A stretch of DNA of 64,000 nucleotides from Petrosia ficiformis (GCA_947044365.1 OX345636.1:4050001-4114000), one strand, 5' to 3'; counted from the first letter of the stretch, positions 46,831 to 58,789 are shown. Translations and numbers: made by a program. The notes: generated from the sequence alone by a model not told the origin.

Positions 46831-48098
46831 TCTGCACCCTTGAGTTCTATAGTCAGAGGAATCACCTTTCTTAAATGTCTAATATATTTCTTACACTTAA
46901 GTACATCAACTGTTTCCCAAAACTGCAGAATGCCTTCAACAAGTTCTTCCTTTCTCCTGGGCTTTACTTCTCTCCTAATAAACTCTTTAAGTTCGTGCCA
47001 CAGGTTTTCAATTGGATTCATATCAGGAGACTGACTCTGCAGGGGTTCTCCACCAATTAATATTATTATCATCCAAAAACTGTCTAGCAGAATGTGAAGT
47101 ATGTTTTGGATCATTATCTGCCATGAACCGATGTCCATTTGGATATACTTCTTTCAGAAATGGTAACAGAGTCTTTTCGAGTATTTCAATATAGAGCATC
47201 TTGTCCATAATCCCATCAAAGATACAGATCCCAGTTTTACCATGCTTGCTGATACCTGCCCACACATGGACTTTGACAGGATGCTTCGCCCTGTAATATA
47301 ATATTAGATCATAATAATAATTATGTTATATAACTATAATAATAATTATAATATAACAAATGATTTATTATGGCCCACATGTCGAGACAGTGTAGACAAA
47401 GTGGTCAGACAGGTCTATATTTACAAAACGCTTTCTGGTCAACATCATTATGGGCTCTCACCACATCAAAGGGTTACAATCATACTATAATAATTATAAT
47501 AGCTAATAATTATATAATTATATATATTATATATAATATTATATATATATATATTTAAAACAATATACCTTGGTTTAGGACGAGGAGTCTCTCCTTTTTT
47601 CCTACAACAAAATCGTCGATGGGCCTCTAGTTGAACTGTACACTCGTCGGTAAATACAACATCATCAAATTCATCATCCTTGTACTGCACAGCCCATTCG
47701 TATCTCTTCACCTTGTTTACATCACGAATAAGCTGGCAGTAAGCGCTTCCTCTGAAAGTCCAGCCAAGAGAACTTCTACATCGAAGAATGGTATCAATCG
47801 ACAAGTTATAACCCTTCGAAGTTAAGATACAGTGGAGTTGGTGTGTGGTGGTTTCGTCGTCTAGGCTCATCTGCTCCTCGACTATCTGTTTGATTTCGTC
47901 TGTAACTTTTGATGGGCATCCAGATCCTGGTTGGCTCGTAATACATCCAGTATTTTTGAAGCGTTCCAACAACTTGTATATCCCTATCCTGGTAGATGTC
48001 AATCCTTCCTTTTCAAGAATTTTTTGTATAGTTGGTGGCCTAAATCCCTTCCGATGAAGGTACAGTATTCTCTGTTTCTTGTAGAACGAGTAAACCAT
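46803..48098 (-). pseudogene. Tc1-like transposase (DD34E) with an intron and a 4-bp frameshift
   Basis: ATG 48098 (MVYSFYKKQRILYLH) opens a helix-turn-helix N-terminus (PPTIQKILEKEGL, PGSGCPSKVTD). Catalytic residues are seen in VFTDECTVQLE, FMADNDPKHTSHS and SPDMNPIENLWHELK; with the frame corrected there are 34 residues between the second Asp and the Glu. A 278-nt intron (47568-47291, GT-AG) splits PKPR from AKHPVKVHVWAG with phase kept; it is AT-rich and holds a dispersed repeat. A tandem AGTC AGTC near 47030 looks like a 4-bp duplication that shifts the frame before SPDMNPIE. No terminal repeats were found at the left end, where the sequence passes directly into the recombinase gene. Confidence 0.85.
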
Positions 48099-48199
48099 AG
48101 TAAACAAAAGCTAAAGAACACCTAACAAAAACTAAACGGTACCACAACGATTGACTGCGTATCGTAGAACGATCTGTTTTGTACAACGCAACGTTAACT

Positions 48200-48245
48200 T
48201 TTTATTGAGACGTACTGCATGTAGATAAATTAGGTCAATTTATCT
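48200..48245. repeat. short palindrome beside the Tc1 element
   Basis: GTAGATAAATTAGGTCAATT and its continuation TATCTAC make an imperfect hairpin around position 48230. It may be an inner part of the Tc1 right end; not proven. Confidence 0.4.
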
Positions 48246-48545
48246 ACATAATTATAGTATCTTAATAATAGGTATTAATTATGATATGTAGTCGATATTC
48301 CTAACAATAATGCAATCACTGCAGTGTAATAATAATACTTAGTGTCTTCATCACTTCCTTCGCTTGTAACTTTTGAATCCCTTAACTTGTAGCTTCGCTC
48401 TTTGCACTGTCTTGTAGCAAATTTTAGTAGACTATCTTGTGTAAAAAGCCCACCTCTTTCTGATTACTTTTAACAGATCATCTCAACAACTCTGCCATTA
48501 CTATAGTCTACTACACAACTATAAATAAACACTTGAAATGAGAGT

Positions 48546-48618
48546 TGCCTCAGGTGGGATTCGAACCCACGACACTCTGTACTCCGGACAGATGCTCTAC
48601 CAACTGAGCTACCAAGGC
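48546..48618 (-). tRNA. tRNA-like gene, anticodon loop atypical (GGA by position)
   Basis: A 73-nt cloverleaf on the minus strand. Acceptor GCCTTGG with CTGAGGC. D-arm GCTC/GAGC. Anticodon stem TCTGT/ACAGA around CCGGAGT. T-arm GTGGG/CCCAC around a perfect TTCGAAT, with discriminator A. Both internal promoter boxes are good. Position 33 is C instead of the near-universal T. The triplet at 34-36 is GGA, which would mean Ser, but there is no long variable arm; reading one base earlier would give CCG (Arg). So it is a tRNA pseudogene, the head of a SINE, or an unusual tRNA. Confidence 0.6.
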
Positions 48619-48619
48619 A

Positions 48620-49270
48620 GCTCAGCTGGTATGGTCCGAATCAAACATCTCATACGCCTGTATACATGTACAGTTATTTAATGTCAGCCAAATATGATTT
48701 ATTTTTTGTTAGTTTATTCGCCAATATGGGCACAGCTGTGAAGGAGTGGTTTTGATATAGCCAGCATAAAGTAGTACTTTTACCAGTACATTTAGTCCTT
48801 CCAATGCATAGCTCTTGTGTTTAGTCTTTTTTTCTACTATTGTCTGCAGTAGTTCTTTCATTGCAGAAGTTTCTACTATAGATCCCAGTTTGCTGGGATT
48901 TTTAAGATATACAGAATATACACAGAATCATAATGTGGCTTGCACGTTCGTCAATATCATTAGATGGACTCGCCACCGAGATAATCTCTTTGAAAGCAGT
49001 GACTTCCACCTCGGTTAGCTTTTTTGCACTTCCAAATGTATCTAATCAAATAATAAAAGAAAATTTATGGTGAGCTTGCACCTATTATTAATATGACATG
49101 TTGAAAAAGAAATAGTACAACTGAATCTTGGATAATATTATTAATAAGGGAAGCGTAAATAGAGCCACAAATAATAAATTGCACTTCTTTGTTATTTGTT
49201 CATAAATTTCGTTGGTAATGTTCAAATATTTTCTTTTGTTTGAGATGTGCAGAAACCAAACAAGTCTTTG
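48620..49270. other. intergenic, no gene seen
   Basis: No coding run or clear element recognised. Confidence 0.5.
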
Positions 49271-49271
49271 C

Positions 49272-49482
49272 TGTATTTTGAAGCATGGGCCAAATTAGCT
49301 CAACGATGGTAAGTGTGTTCCATTGGGAATACATCTTGAGCCAATTAACAAACAGTTAATGCTGTTAGTGACAATATAATCATAATTAACTGCACCATCT
49401 GGCCCAAAGAGAGAACTGTGCAGTACCAAATAAGAAGCTCTTTGGACCAATGGTGGGCCATATAAGCTGATCACAAACTCTA
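49272..49482. repeat. dispersed repeat of about 220 bp, copy 2 (partner 35230-35452)
   Basis: Second copy of the GGGCCAAATT...CTCTTTGG block; see the first copy. Confidence 0.8.
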
Positions 49483-49670
49483 GTTTACATGTAGAGTGTA
49501 GATGTCCTCAATCAGTCACTTTACTCTATCAATGTCACTCTTCCCATCCTTTACGCTTCTCACATTCATCTCCCTACCTCCATTCCTCATTTTCCTTATC
49601 TTCTTTCCTCCCTCTCACACTCATCCTTCCATCCTGTCCCTCTCTCTTACTCATTTTCTTTTCTTATAGT

Positions 49671-49838
49671 CACAAGAAGCCTCAAATCGTCTAAATCACC
49701 AGTGTAGGGATCTATTAGCTGAAAGAGATGAATTAATAGCTAATCTTGTAAGAATGAAGAAACTATAAAGAATGCTTTACAAAAGAAATCACAAACTGAA
49801 CAAGTATTAAGGAAAGAAAGACTAAAATTACTAAATGT
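49671..49838 (+). pseudogene. coiled-coil protein exon fragment
   Basis: After a polypyrimidine-rich stretch and TTATAG the sequence reads SQEASNRLNHQCRDLLAERD, ELIANL, then after a one-base frame change NEETIKNALQKKSQTEQVLR and KERLKLLN, ending near GTAAAT. Heptad-like leucines and charged residues suggest coiled coil. The frame break suggests decay, though GTAAGA at the break could also be a real donor. Family not recognised; no neighbouring exon found. Confidence 0.45.
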
Positions 49839-49849
49839 AAATACAATTA

Positions 49850-51750
49850 TATATCTATATTAATAATACATTAAGTGCATACAGCTGTAAACGTCTGTTA
49901 AATTTAGTGTTGTTTTAGTTAACTATAATTAAAACCCATTTTAGTAAAGTATTGTTAACTAAGCTTAAACTAAATTACAAATTTGCTATACTAGCTATAA
50001 CTAACTAAAATCACAGTTGGCCAACAATGGATACTTTTAATTAGTTAACTAAAACTAAAACCCTTTTAGTATGCCTAATATTATTTTTTTTAACTTTAAC
50101 ATTTTGAGATACATGTAACTGTCCTATATAACTATTACTAAAAGTGTTCATTATTGTCATACTTAAAACAACACTAATTATAGTTGTTGATTCCCCACTG
50201 TATCATACAGATTATCATCTTATAGTAATATATGAATATTATCACATAACATACATTGTAATACGTACAGTGTATGTTAATAAAATGTCACCATACAGTA
50301 TGGTAATTACTCAGTAGTTTGATTTCCACACTACAGCACTTCAACAGTAATTGATAAACTAGTCAATTTGACACCACAGTAGTGACACAGTAATTAATAT
50401 ATACTTACTGACAGTAAAACTAAGGTAATTACTGTTACTGTATGGACGACTTTTTATTGACATATACTATAGTTACACTACTTCTAACATCAGTAAATTT
50501 AGTTCAATATTATTAACCCTTCCTATCTTAAAAGCATACTAGCTTGTCCAAATGTTAGTTATCCAAAAAAAGCGACCCATATGAAGCAAATTCTGTATGT
50601 AACCTGCCAAGAAAGGAATTGCAGATGCCAAAACACATTATTCTCCTTGTATAATTATCAGTAGAAGGTTTTACCTTTTATATTCCAAAATTACATTTTT
50701 CTTTACATTCTGAAATTAACAGGAAAATGTGTGGGCGGTGCATAATTATAACAACAAATCTATAACTCTCCTATTTTATAAGAGTAGTGATTATAACTGG
50801 GAAAAAAAAAGGATTTGGTAGAAAGCCATAGATGTAAAATTTCTGCTTCACTATCAGCAGGGAGATAGCCAGGCAAGTGCTTGTAAGATTTGTAGTTCAA
50901 AGGGCATTTGGTTTTTGTTAGCGTCTTTGGTATTTACACTTGTGTTGGATTAAATTATTAAAATTTGATGTTGATGTTCAAGATCTACTTATTAAAATAT
51001 ACCCTTTAGCGGACAAGGCTAGATATGTTTTAGCATATTAATTTGCTTCTCCATCGTTCTCTCTTGCTTGCTATAATTGCACATGCATGTATATGCAGGT
51101 GCAACATTTTCATAATTAATGTCGTGTAAATGTGGACTAAATGTATTGTAATCTAAGTGAATAGTACATACTATCAAGGAGAGTCAGATATTGATTGGCT
51201 TCACTGTTATTTGTGGTTTGTACAGTTCCCATAGATGGTTTAATGCCGGGCTAGAATGGATACCTGATTATCCAGATAATTATCCATGAACAGAACATCC
51301 AGATCTGTTTCTTTGTATCCGGGTACTCATTTAATGTTTGCGCATGTGCAGAAACCAAACACGTGAAATTGAAAATTGTGGTTTAATAAGTGTCTTTCTC
51401 CATTTTACCAGCTTTTATGGCTTGTAGAGTGCAGTACGACTTGTTAAAACACCAATGCTGCTTGTATAAACATCTATTACAGTTGATTACAGCAAAAAGG
51501 TGAGGTGATAGATACTGTATATTTTAGTGCACGTCATGAGAATCAACATTATTGTTTACCTGGGTTACAATGGTTTCACATTGTCCTTTTATTACTCTCA
51601 CTGGTTGTCTGATTGTGAAGTCCTTCCCCCACGTAATCAACCATTTTAAACAAGGATAGAAGTAGCTCATGATTATCCACTGATCTCAGGAAAATGTTTC
51701 CTAAATTTCTCCATACGCTCAGAAACATTTGTGATCAAATCTTGCAGGTG
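49850..51750. other. intergenic with diverged repeats
   Basis: A segment near 49900-50110 has many ACTAAAA/TTTTAGT words in both orientations. 50510-50890 resembles 25050-25320. No gene is seen. Confidence 0.5.
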
Positions 51751-51786
51751 AAGTTATCTGTTTGTTTCTCCCTAATTATATTTTCC

Positions 51787-52560
51787 TGATATCGCTTATC
51801 ATGATAATTACTTCAGTGATGAAAATATTGCTATATCGATATTATGCTTAAAGTCATCATTAGTCATGTACATGTAATTTTGGTTATGTGTGTGTTTCAC
51901 TGTAACCAACAACTAAGTCTTGTGGGTGAGCTTATGTGTCTGTTTCACCCTATCTGGAAACTTGTTTGTTTAGTCTTTTTCAAGTCATGTAATGATGTGT
52001 AACCTCAAAATTTTCTGTTCTGATTATGCTATAAGATGTATCACAATAATCACGATGTTGTTAGAGTGGTTTGACCTGAAGTACTAGACGAAGATTAAGT
52101 TTTGTGTTCCTCCATGTAGCAACTTCACAAATGATAGAAGAGATTAAAACACCCCTAATGCATACAACAAAATAGCTCTGCTGTTTAATTGCCATCCTTT
52201 AGCATCGACCATTAAATCCAAAGAACTGCCATACCTTGCCTTTGGCTCCTACAAGTGGAGCCAATGAATCACAATCTTCACTAGCCATCTGTCTACAAAT
52301 GAAACTGCACATGCGCAAATGCGTGTGTTAAGCATTAATAATAATAAATATTAGAATTATATCGAAAGATAAATTCCTGATATCGCTTATGACGATAATT
52401 ACTTCAGCGATGAAAATATCGCTATATCAATATTAACACATATCCTTACAGTCATGTACATGTAATTTTGGTTATGTGTGTGTTTCACTGTAACCAACAA
52501 CTAAGTCTTATAAGTGTGGTTATGTGTCTGTTTCTCCTTATCCGGCAACTTGTTTATCAA
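51787..52560. repeat. direct repeat pair of about 180 bp separated by about 410 bp
   Basis: Copies at about 51787-51968 and 52377-52560 share TGATATCGCTTAT, GATAATTACTTCAG, GTCATGTACATGTAATTTTG, GTTATGTGTGTGTTTCACTG and TAACCAACAACTAAGTCTT. The spacer is unrelated. Confidence 0.85.
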
Positions 52561-52799
52561 GTCTTGTAGGTGGGGGTTATGTGTGTGTCGCTCCATAGAT
52601 AATAGACGAAGGTACTGGAAACATATGGTGGGCATGTGCCGCATGGCTATATTTATTCACAATTTATATACACCTTGTGGAAAACAATGTAGACTTCAAC
52701 TAGCCTTTGTGAACATGGTAAAAGACGTTTGCGCTAAATTCTAAATAAAATTAGAAGGTAGCCAAAAATATTCAACATTGGCGTGCAAGGCCTCTCTTA

Positions 52800-52898
52800 T
52801 CCAAAGATTTCAGAAATGTCTACTATCACGTTCATACATGCATTCTGCTTGAAAGGTACCTGTAATTTTCACAACAAGTGCAATGTAGACCCAATATC

Positions 52899-52929
<31 letters not shown>

Positions 52930-53180
52930 TTTATGGTTGATAAGTATTGGAAATAGAGGCACAAATCCAGTGGACCAGCTGGTCCAGATTTTGTCTGGAT
53001 TTGTGTCTTTCTCTCTTTATGTCTAATGTATGTATGTGTGTGTACATAAAATTTCAAATAAGTTTTCTAATTAAGATATAATATGGCCCAAAGTAGTATT
53101 TTTCCACCGTTTGCAGTCCCTTTTCTTCACTTTATTATCTAAGTTCGCTCCAAGCAGCAATTTGTTTATCGAGTCTTTAG
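52800..53180. repeat. low-copy repeat, partner 33005-33560
   Basis: See the partner entry. It also holds a (GTAT)n microsatellite at about 52900-52930 and a self-inverse GGTCCAGATTTTGTCTGGAT region near 52975-53000. Confidence 0.7.
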
Positions 53181-53835
53181 CTACGTTATTTATAAACTTT
53201 TTTTTTCAATTAGAAAATGATAAGTATGTATGAACAACCTTCTGCCCATTCCATTTCCCTTCACATACGTATATATATACATGTATGCATGATATAGTAT
53301 TTTGGTTTGTTAATATTGATGTATAATGTTCGTTTTTCCTTCAATCTACAGCCACTTCTTTGGTACATGAGAAGAAGTCACGAAAGAAAGCATTGAGTGC
53401 TTAACACATAGCTACTTGTGAAACAGTAAGCTCATTTCTTGTGTCATGAACTAGACATCAAAGAAAGGGTTTGTCAACATACCTGAAGTAACAAAACTGT
53501 TTTGCTAGTTTCAGCTGCTCTCCTGTTCTTACACTAGGACTGGATGGTATAGAGCCTTAATAGTAGGGTATCCAAGTGCATTTAACTACATACAGTACCT
53601 GACACTTTCAAGTTTACATACTTTTATTGTACTTTGTACAATTGACTATAGTGTACTTTATGAGTGTACTTTATGAGTGTAGTACATTATACTTTGAATG
53701 TACTAGACAGTATTACACATTAGTACTATGCATAGTACTACAGTACTACTTTGTACTGTAATCATAGTAATGTGTGAATTCCCTTTAGATTTGTATGATT
53801 ACAGTACAAAGTAGTACTATATATAGTCAATGGAA

Positions 53836-53990
53836 GGTTCTTTAGGAATATGTGACTTAATCATCGACTTTCTTGCAAATACTTGTGTAAAATGCATGGA
53901 ATATCAAGTGATTGAAAATATACATATGATCAAAATTATTTTGTGATAAAGTATCCCTTTTCAAAAATTCAGTCACATATTTCTGCTAGA
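53836..53990. mobile_element. possible degenerate MITE
   Basis: AATATGTGACTTAATC on the left and the inverse of AAATATGTGACTGAATTTTT on the right bound about 150 bp. The TGTGAC start recalls the ends of the elements at 4418 and 30449. Weak ends, no duplication seen. Confidence 0.35.
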
Positions 53991-55054
53991 ACAGCAATTA
54001 ATTCCAGCTTCTATGTAAGCTTTCTTCCTACTGGTCTATAGAGCTTAACATTGTGTTCTGAAGCGCACCACACTACTAACCCCATCGCACTATGGACTTA
54101 TGCAACTTCCTAAGCAACATATACAACATGTATATGAAACAAAACATAATAATTATACAATTATAATTACATGTATATGCATTTAAGTGATTAAACCCCA
54201 TGGAACGAAATCATAGGGATGGATCTCGGGTTTCATACAGAATGAGAGGGGGAAAAATCAATCATGCAATGGGGTCTAGGTATATGCTCCCCCAGAATTT
54301 TTTTTTCAATTTATGCTCTCTGAGGTTGCTTCTAGGGCTCCAGAAGGCTTGTAGCTGAGATATCCCCCTTTCCTCCTGCTGGCCATCTGAGTCATAAAAA
54401 CAACTGGTAATGGTTTAGCAATTTGTCCAGTCCTGCATGACATGTAATATGATACAGGAATGTTAATAACATTTATGTACTATTAAACCACATCTGTTAC
54501 TAATCTCATTAACCTACAAATGTAATTAGTCCCTTTGAAGTTATACATGCATACACAGAGTTTTATTTACATGTGCATAGTACTATACTAAAGCTGCTAA
54601 GCTGGAATTGTAAATTCGAAACATTTCAACCATAAGGCTTTGTTATGGGCAGAGAGAGGGAAGTTAAGTAATGAATTCATGCTAGAGTGTTTTATTTATG
54701 CCGCTTATTCGGCGCTAAGTATTACTTTCTGTAGTGGAAGATTTAGTAGAAGATGTAATTACATTATTATATGAACAGTGTTGGTACAGCACTGGAGTAG
54801 AAATCTTGAATCATTCTGTCTAGGTTCAAACCATTGGAAAATGGGGGAGAAGTCTGATCTTGTCGAATTAAAGACTAAATTCTCATCTCCATTATAGTCT
54901 CAGAGATAAATCTCAAACAATTTCTTTATTCTTGATTGCTATTTCCTTGTAACTGCATTAGATGAACAATAATTATTATTATTTGTATTGTAATTGTGTT
55001 GTATTCCATAATAGATACATATTACATAACCCACAACAAAGCAGGCGAAGCATT

Positions 55055-56150
55055 TCACTAAGTACTTACATGTATAAGTACATACTCAAGCACTTTCAGT
55101 TCTTTGATTTTAAGTATGAGTATAAACACAAATTATCGAGAATCTAAAGTACAAGTACAAGTACTTTTTAAAGTATTTAAGTACAAATTAAAGCACTTAA
55201 CAACTAACAATAACAATTAAAATTTATTGACAAGTTTCTTGTCAGTAGTACACATTAATTGTAATGTACCTAATAAACATTAATTATTCGAAATTGCTCT
55301 TAACCCTTAGAAGACTGATGTCACATATATGTGACATTTCACCCCTACATGGTGTGGAGTGTGTTCCTAGCATTATGAAGCTCTCCAAATGCTTGTAATT
55401 GGTGTCAGGCACAAGCCCATGAATATGGCTAAAATAAGTTGCTGCTTTTTCGGCCACCCTTTGGCCATAATAACGACTACGGGGGAATTTTAAAGGGGGT
55501 GTCCCCCCGTTGATGGGGGTTGGAAGGGGGCTGTGCCCTCTCGTCGCCCACACAAATTGTGCTTTCAGTGACCCCGCCGACGTGCTCTGGTGGGTGCCTG
55601 AGGCATTTCCCTTAGTGTAAAACCTGAAATTGTGCCTGAGGCATTTCCCTTAGTGTAAAACCTGAAATTGTTGGTGTAGCTGGTACCAACATGCAGTGGG
55701 GTCATTTTGTTTGCCACAGTTCCAGTCAAAAGAGGGAGAGCACTGCATTAGATTTAATCCTACGAAGCGCTTGGGGACTTTCGAGTCCCGGTAAGCAAGT
55801 TGGTTGAAGTAGTACTCCATGTCGGAAAAGGAGCCAAGTTTGGGGTAGAGAAAGTGAACGGTGGCCAAAATATATGCAATAGAGTCACCAGTGTTGGAAA
55901 TGGGAAGATTTTTGAAAAACAAGCTCAGTCCTCTAAGGGTTAAAAGTGATAATAACACTCTGGTATGGACATATTTTTTAACACATTTCACAAGTTTATG
56001 CAATGATAAGTCAAATAGTTATATAAGGTATAAAAGTGCTTAAAAGTACTTAACAGCACTTCAGAAGCACTGCTTATGATCAAAGGGCTTAAGCACATTC
56101 AAATTTAACATTCAGTACTTGAGTAAGCACTATATTATATGCACTTTGGT
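55055..56150. repeat. GTACTT/GCACTT-rich tract interrupted by a TTAA element
   Basis: At 55055-55200 and again at 56010-56150 the words AAGTACTT, AAGTACAAGTAC and AAGCACTT recur every 8-12 bp. The TTAA-flanked element at 55304-55939 lies between, so it appears to have inserted into one tract. Confidence 0.6.
55304..55939 (-). mobile_element. piggyBac-like TTAA element, non-autonomous
   Basis: TTAA (55300-55303 and 55940-55943) flanks inverse ends CCCTTAGAAGACTGA and TCAGTCCTCTAAGGG; CCCTT-type ends next to TTAA are usual for piggyBac. The minus strand carries an open stretch (LPISNTGDSIAYIL, KLGSFSDMEYYFNQL, DSKVPKRFVGLNLMQ) of about 90 residues from near the right end to a stop at 55650; I do not recognise it, and it may be a piece of the parent gene. 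A 38-bp tandem duplication (55594 and 55632) lies next to that stop. Confidence 0.75.
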
Positions 56151-56159
56151 ACTAGTTTT

Positions 56160-57140
56160 AAATTTAGGCTCTCGGGTTGCTTCTGGTGGCTTCAGGGATC
56201 CCGAAAGGCTTGCAGCTATTGCATATATATTTTGTTTTAAATGTATGGGGAGGAGGTATCCATCATCCCCTCTCCACTGTATGAAACCCTGAAATGCGTA
56301 CTAACAAGCCTCACTAACCCACAAATGTTTAGTGCATTTTACAATTAAAATCAAGGGAAGTACTATATATATAATATATTCTTTTTTTTTTTGTTTCCAC
56401 ACAGGTAGCAAAGAATTACTACAAGTGAGTGGGTGGCTAGAGGGAAATTGCAAGTGTCAAATTATTATTGCATCGATTGGAAATCATAAGTAATTTAATA
56501 CCTAATGGAGAAATGCAGAGAGCACAGTTTCGAACAATGTTACCTATAATTAGTAAATGACTTTTAATTATAACTTTGGATCAGTTATTATGCCACTAGT
56601 TTGGTTCCCAGTCTCTAGTATGATTAGCCCACATGTCATTGCCACAGCTTTAATTTTTCATCTAGCCTGGGGACAAGACTACCAAACCATAGCATACATG
56701 TATACTGTAGTACAGTTTCACAGCAACTTATAATATTAATATTTCTATAAACCACCAAATATTAGGTGGGAGATAGATGATCATTTATACATGTACTTAT
56801 GTATAAATATTAGTTGGCTGAAAGGTCAAATGATGTTTATCTATTTACGCTTCTACACCTAGCAATTTATGTTTCTTTTTGTTGTTTTTTTTTATTCTAT
56901 ATTAAAATTAGTATACATGTTTTCTTGTTTACTTATTTGTATGTGTATTGTAAAAGTAAAATTGTAAATTGTAATAGCTGCATACATCCCATGCAATGCC
57001 ATGACATAAAACATTTCTATTATAATAACACTAAACAGTAAAGATTTACTAATGTGAAAATAAGAAAGAAAAAATATTAATTTTCTTCAATAATTATTAT
57101 AATAATTATCATACTAAAGAAAACAAGTTTTTGCAGTTTG
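56160..57140. other. intergenic, no gene seen
   Basis: Includes scraps shared with 54230-54390 (CTCTCGGGTTGCTTCT and AAGGCTTG-like words). No coding signal. Confidence 0.5.
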
Positions 57141-57151
57141 TCAGAGTCACA

Positions 57152-57904
57152 TCAAATTTCTGAGCAGAACAGCAATTCACAAGCATGAATTTTCCACAGC
57201 CTGTCTCTGTAGCAGAACAATAATAATTATTATATGAAATTTCTGCCATGTTGATAAGGCTAGAATACTAAAATTATATTACTTTAAAATGTACTTACTC
57301 TTTATCATTATTATGAAAACTGTATACTCCTGTGAAAACATATGGTTTCTCTACACCATGGTTCATTCCTAGATGCCAATAATTTATGTATTCACTAGCA
57401 AAGCAATTCATAGTGAAATGTTTATCAGCACGACAGCAACGAAACTTCCAACGTCTATCTTCAGAACCACCTTCATGGTAACTCTGAACCCCAGTAAGTA
57501 TGTTGTTGGCTGGACATCGAAAAAGGAAAGGTTGATCGAAATCGTTCACCCAATCAGTCCAAAAGCAACCAATAAGTGATATTTTAGCAACGTTGCGACA
57601 CTCCCATTGCCATTGACGGTCTTTCGTGTAATCATCATATTGACTTGCAACTCTAAACAAGCCTTGTTTATCACTACATTCAATTCTTAAATCACCATCA
57701 TAGTTATTCTGCCATTGCATTCTTACAGTGTCTCCTATAATAATGCATAAAGCAGTCATCGTTTAGGTATGATATGGCATGTATATATGCATACACACAA
57801 AAAAAATATACCCTACCATTGCCTGCTTCAAATGTACCATTGGATGTAGAGACAGCAATGTAACTGTTGAAAAGAAAAGCAATCATCAGCCATGTCCAGT
57901 TCAT
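57152..57904 (-). CDS. dermatopontin-family secreted protein, diverged third copy (3 exons)
   Basis: Exons 57904-57817, 57734-57299 and 57206-57152, with GT-AG introns of 82 and 92 nt and compatible phases, give 192 residues ending in TGA. Signal peptide MNWTWLMIAFLFNSY. The domain begins MQWQNNYDGDLRIEC and has DRQWQWEC, EDRRWKFRCC, QSYHEGGSEDRR and a terminal EDRLWKIHAC. The intron positions before the domain and inside the last D-R repeat match those of copies 1 and 2; the extra small exon of those genes is absent. TATAAA lies on the minus strand at 57952-57947, 43 bp before the ATG. No stops or frameshifts, so it is probably functional. Its divergent neighbour is an aerolysin-partner fragment. 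Confidence 0.85.
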
Positions 57905-58118
57905 CTTTCAACTTCAGATATGTAAGCTGTTCGCAAATCGATTTCTTTTATAGAATCCCAGGAGGAAGTGCATTTTTGTGACATCACAAATTCTCTAAAT
58001 GGAACTTGTAGCCACGTATATACATATATATATATACGTGATGGCATTATGATTTCTTTCCCAGCGCTATATAGCACTGTTGGTTATGCTAGTACAATAT
58101 ATGTGTGACTAACATACG
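57905..58118. promoter_or_regulatory. divergent intergenic region of the third pair
   Basis: 214 bp between the dermatopontin start and the aerolysin-partner fragment. It contains the TATAAA noted for the minus gene, a palindrome CACGTATA...TATACGTG (58013-58040) and CTATATAG (58067). It corresponds by position to the shared promoters of the two intact pairs, but sequence similarity is not evident by eye. Confidence 0.4.
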
Positions 58119-58337
58119 GTGATCGTATGCATAACAACGTTCTTAGCGCGAATGAAAAAAGATCCCCTGGAATGTCAGTGCTTTAATGGTGAAATATCTA
58201 TAAATCTTACTGCACTGACTATTAACAAGAATAGAGAGACTCTTAAGGTTCAGTTTATAGACGGGAAACCATCAAAACCAGAAGAAATCCAACCTGTAAA
58301 AAAGCCGAAGAAAACAGATTTGATATATAATGACTGA
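58119..58337 (+). pseudogene. aerolysin-partner fragment (linker region only)
   Basis: Plus-strand frame from about 58150 to TGA 58337 contains LECQCFNGEISINL, LKVQFIDGKPSKPEE and KKTDLI. It matches the linker of the two WSC + aerolysin-like proteins (NCQCFNGEISIIL, VKVDFINGNPTEAEE; about residues 185-240). Neither the WSC domain nor the aerolysin-like region is present nearby, and there is no convincing start codon (an acceptor-like TTCTTAG precedes it). So it is a relic of the partner gene, still head-to-head with the third dermatopontin gene. Confidence 0.75.
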
Positions 58338-58378
58338 ATTATAATACAATGTCACTGAATTATAATACAGTGTCACTT
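58338..58378. repeat. short tandem repeat
   Basis: About two copies of TGAATTATAATACARTGTCAC directly after the aerolysin-partner fragment. Confidence 0.7.
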
Positions 58379-58789
58379 TGACATTAGTCATAGCTAAACA
58401 AACTCAGTTTGTTAACCAAGAGCTACTAAAATAATTATAGATTCCTGTTATTGTCACACTTATGAAGAAGTCTTCATAATTAGAGCTATTTAAATTGCTA
58501 CACAGTGCATGATTATTACACTATTCTAATGTGATGTGCTTTAAAGCCCACATATACAATCCCTCATAATTATGTGGGAATTTTTTAAATGAAAGTCAAG
58601 GAACATAGTTTTTAATAATAATCATAGCTGATGATAAAAAGCAAGTAAAACAATAATACCTATAAGTCTACAGTGAATTAGTATCTCCAACTGCTAACCA
58701 TAAAAATTACTTAGAAACAGGAACAAAAATAGTACTCATTATAAATCACTAGAATAGCTTTCTAAAACAAAACAGGGTATATTATTCAA

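Noticed and set aside
53580..53830. Regulatory cluster of GTACTAC/TAGTAC words
   Set aside because: Dense but low-complexity and self-complementary; a simple sequence origin is more likely.
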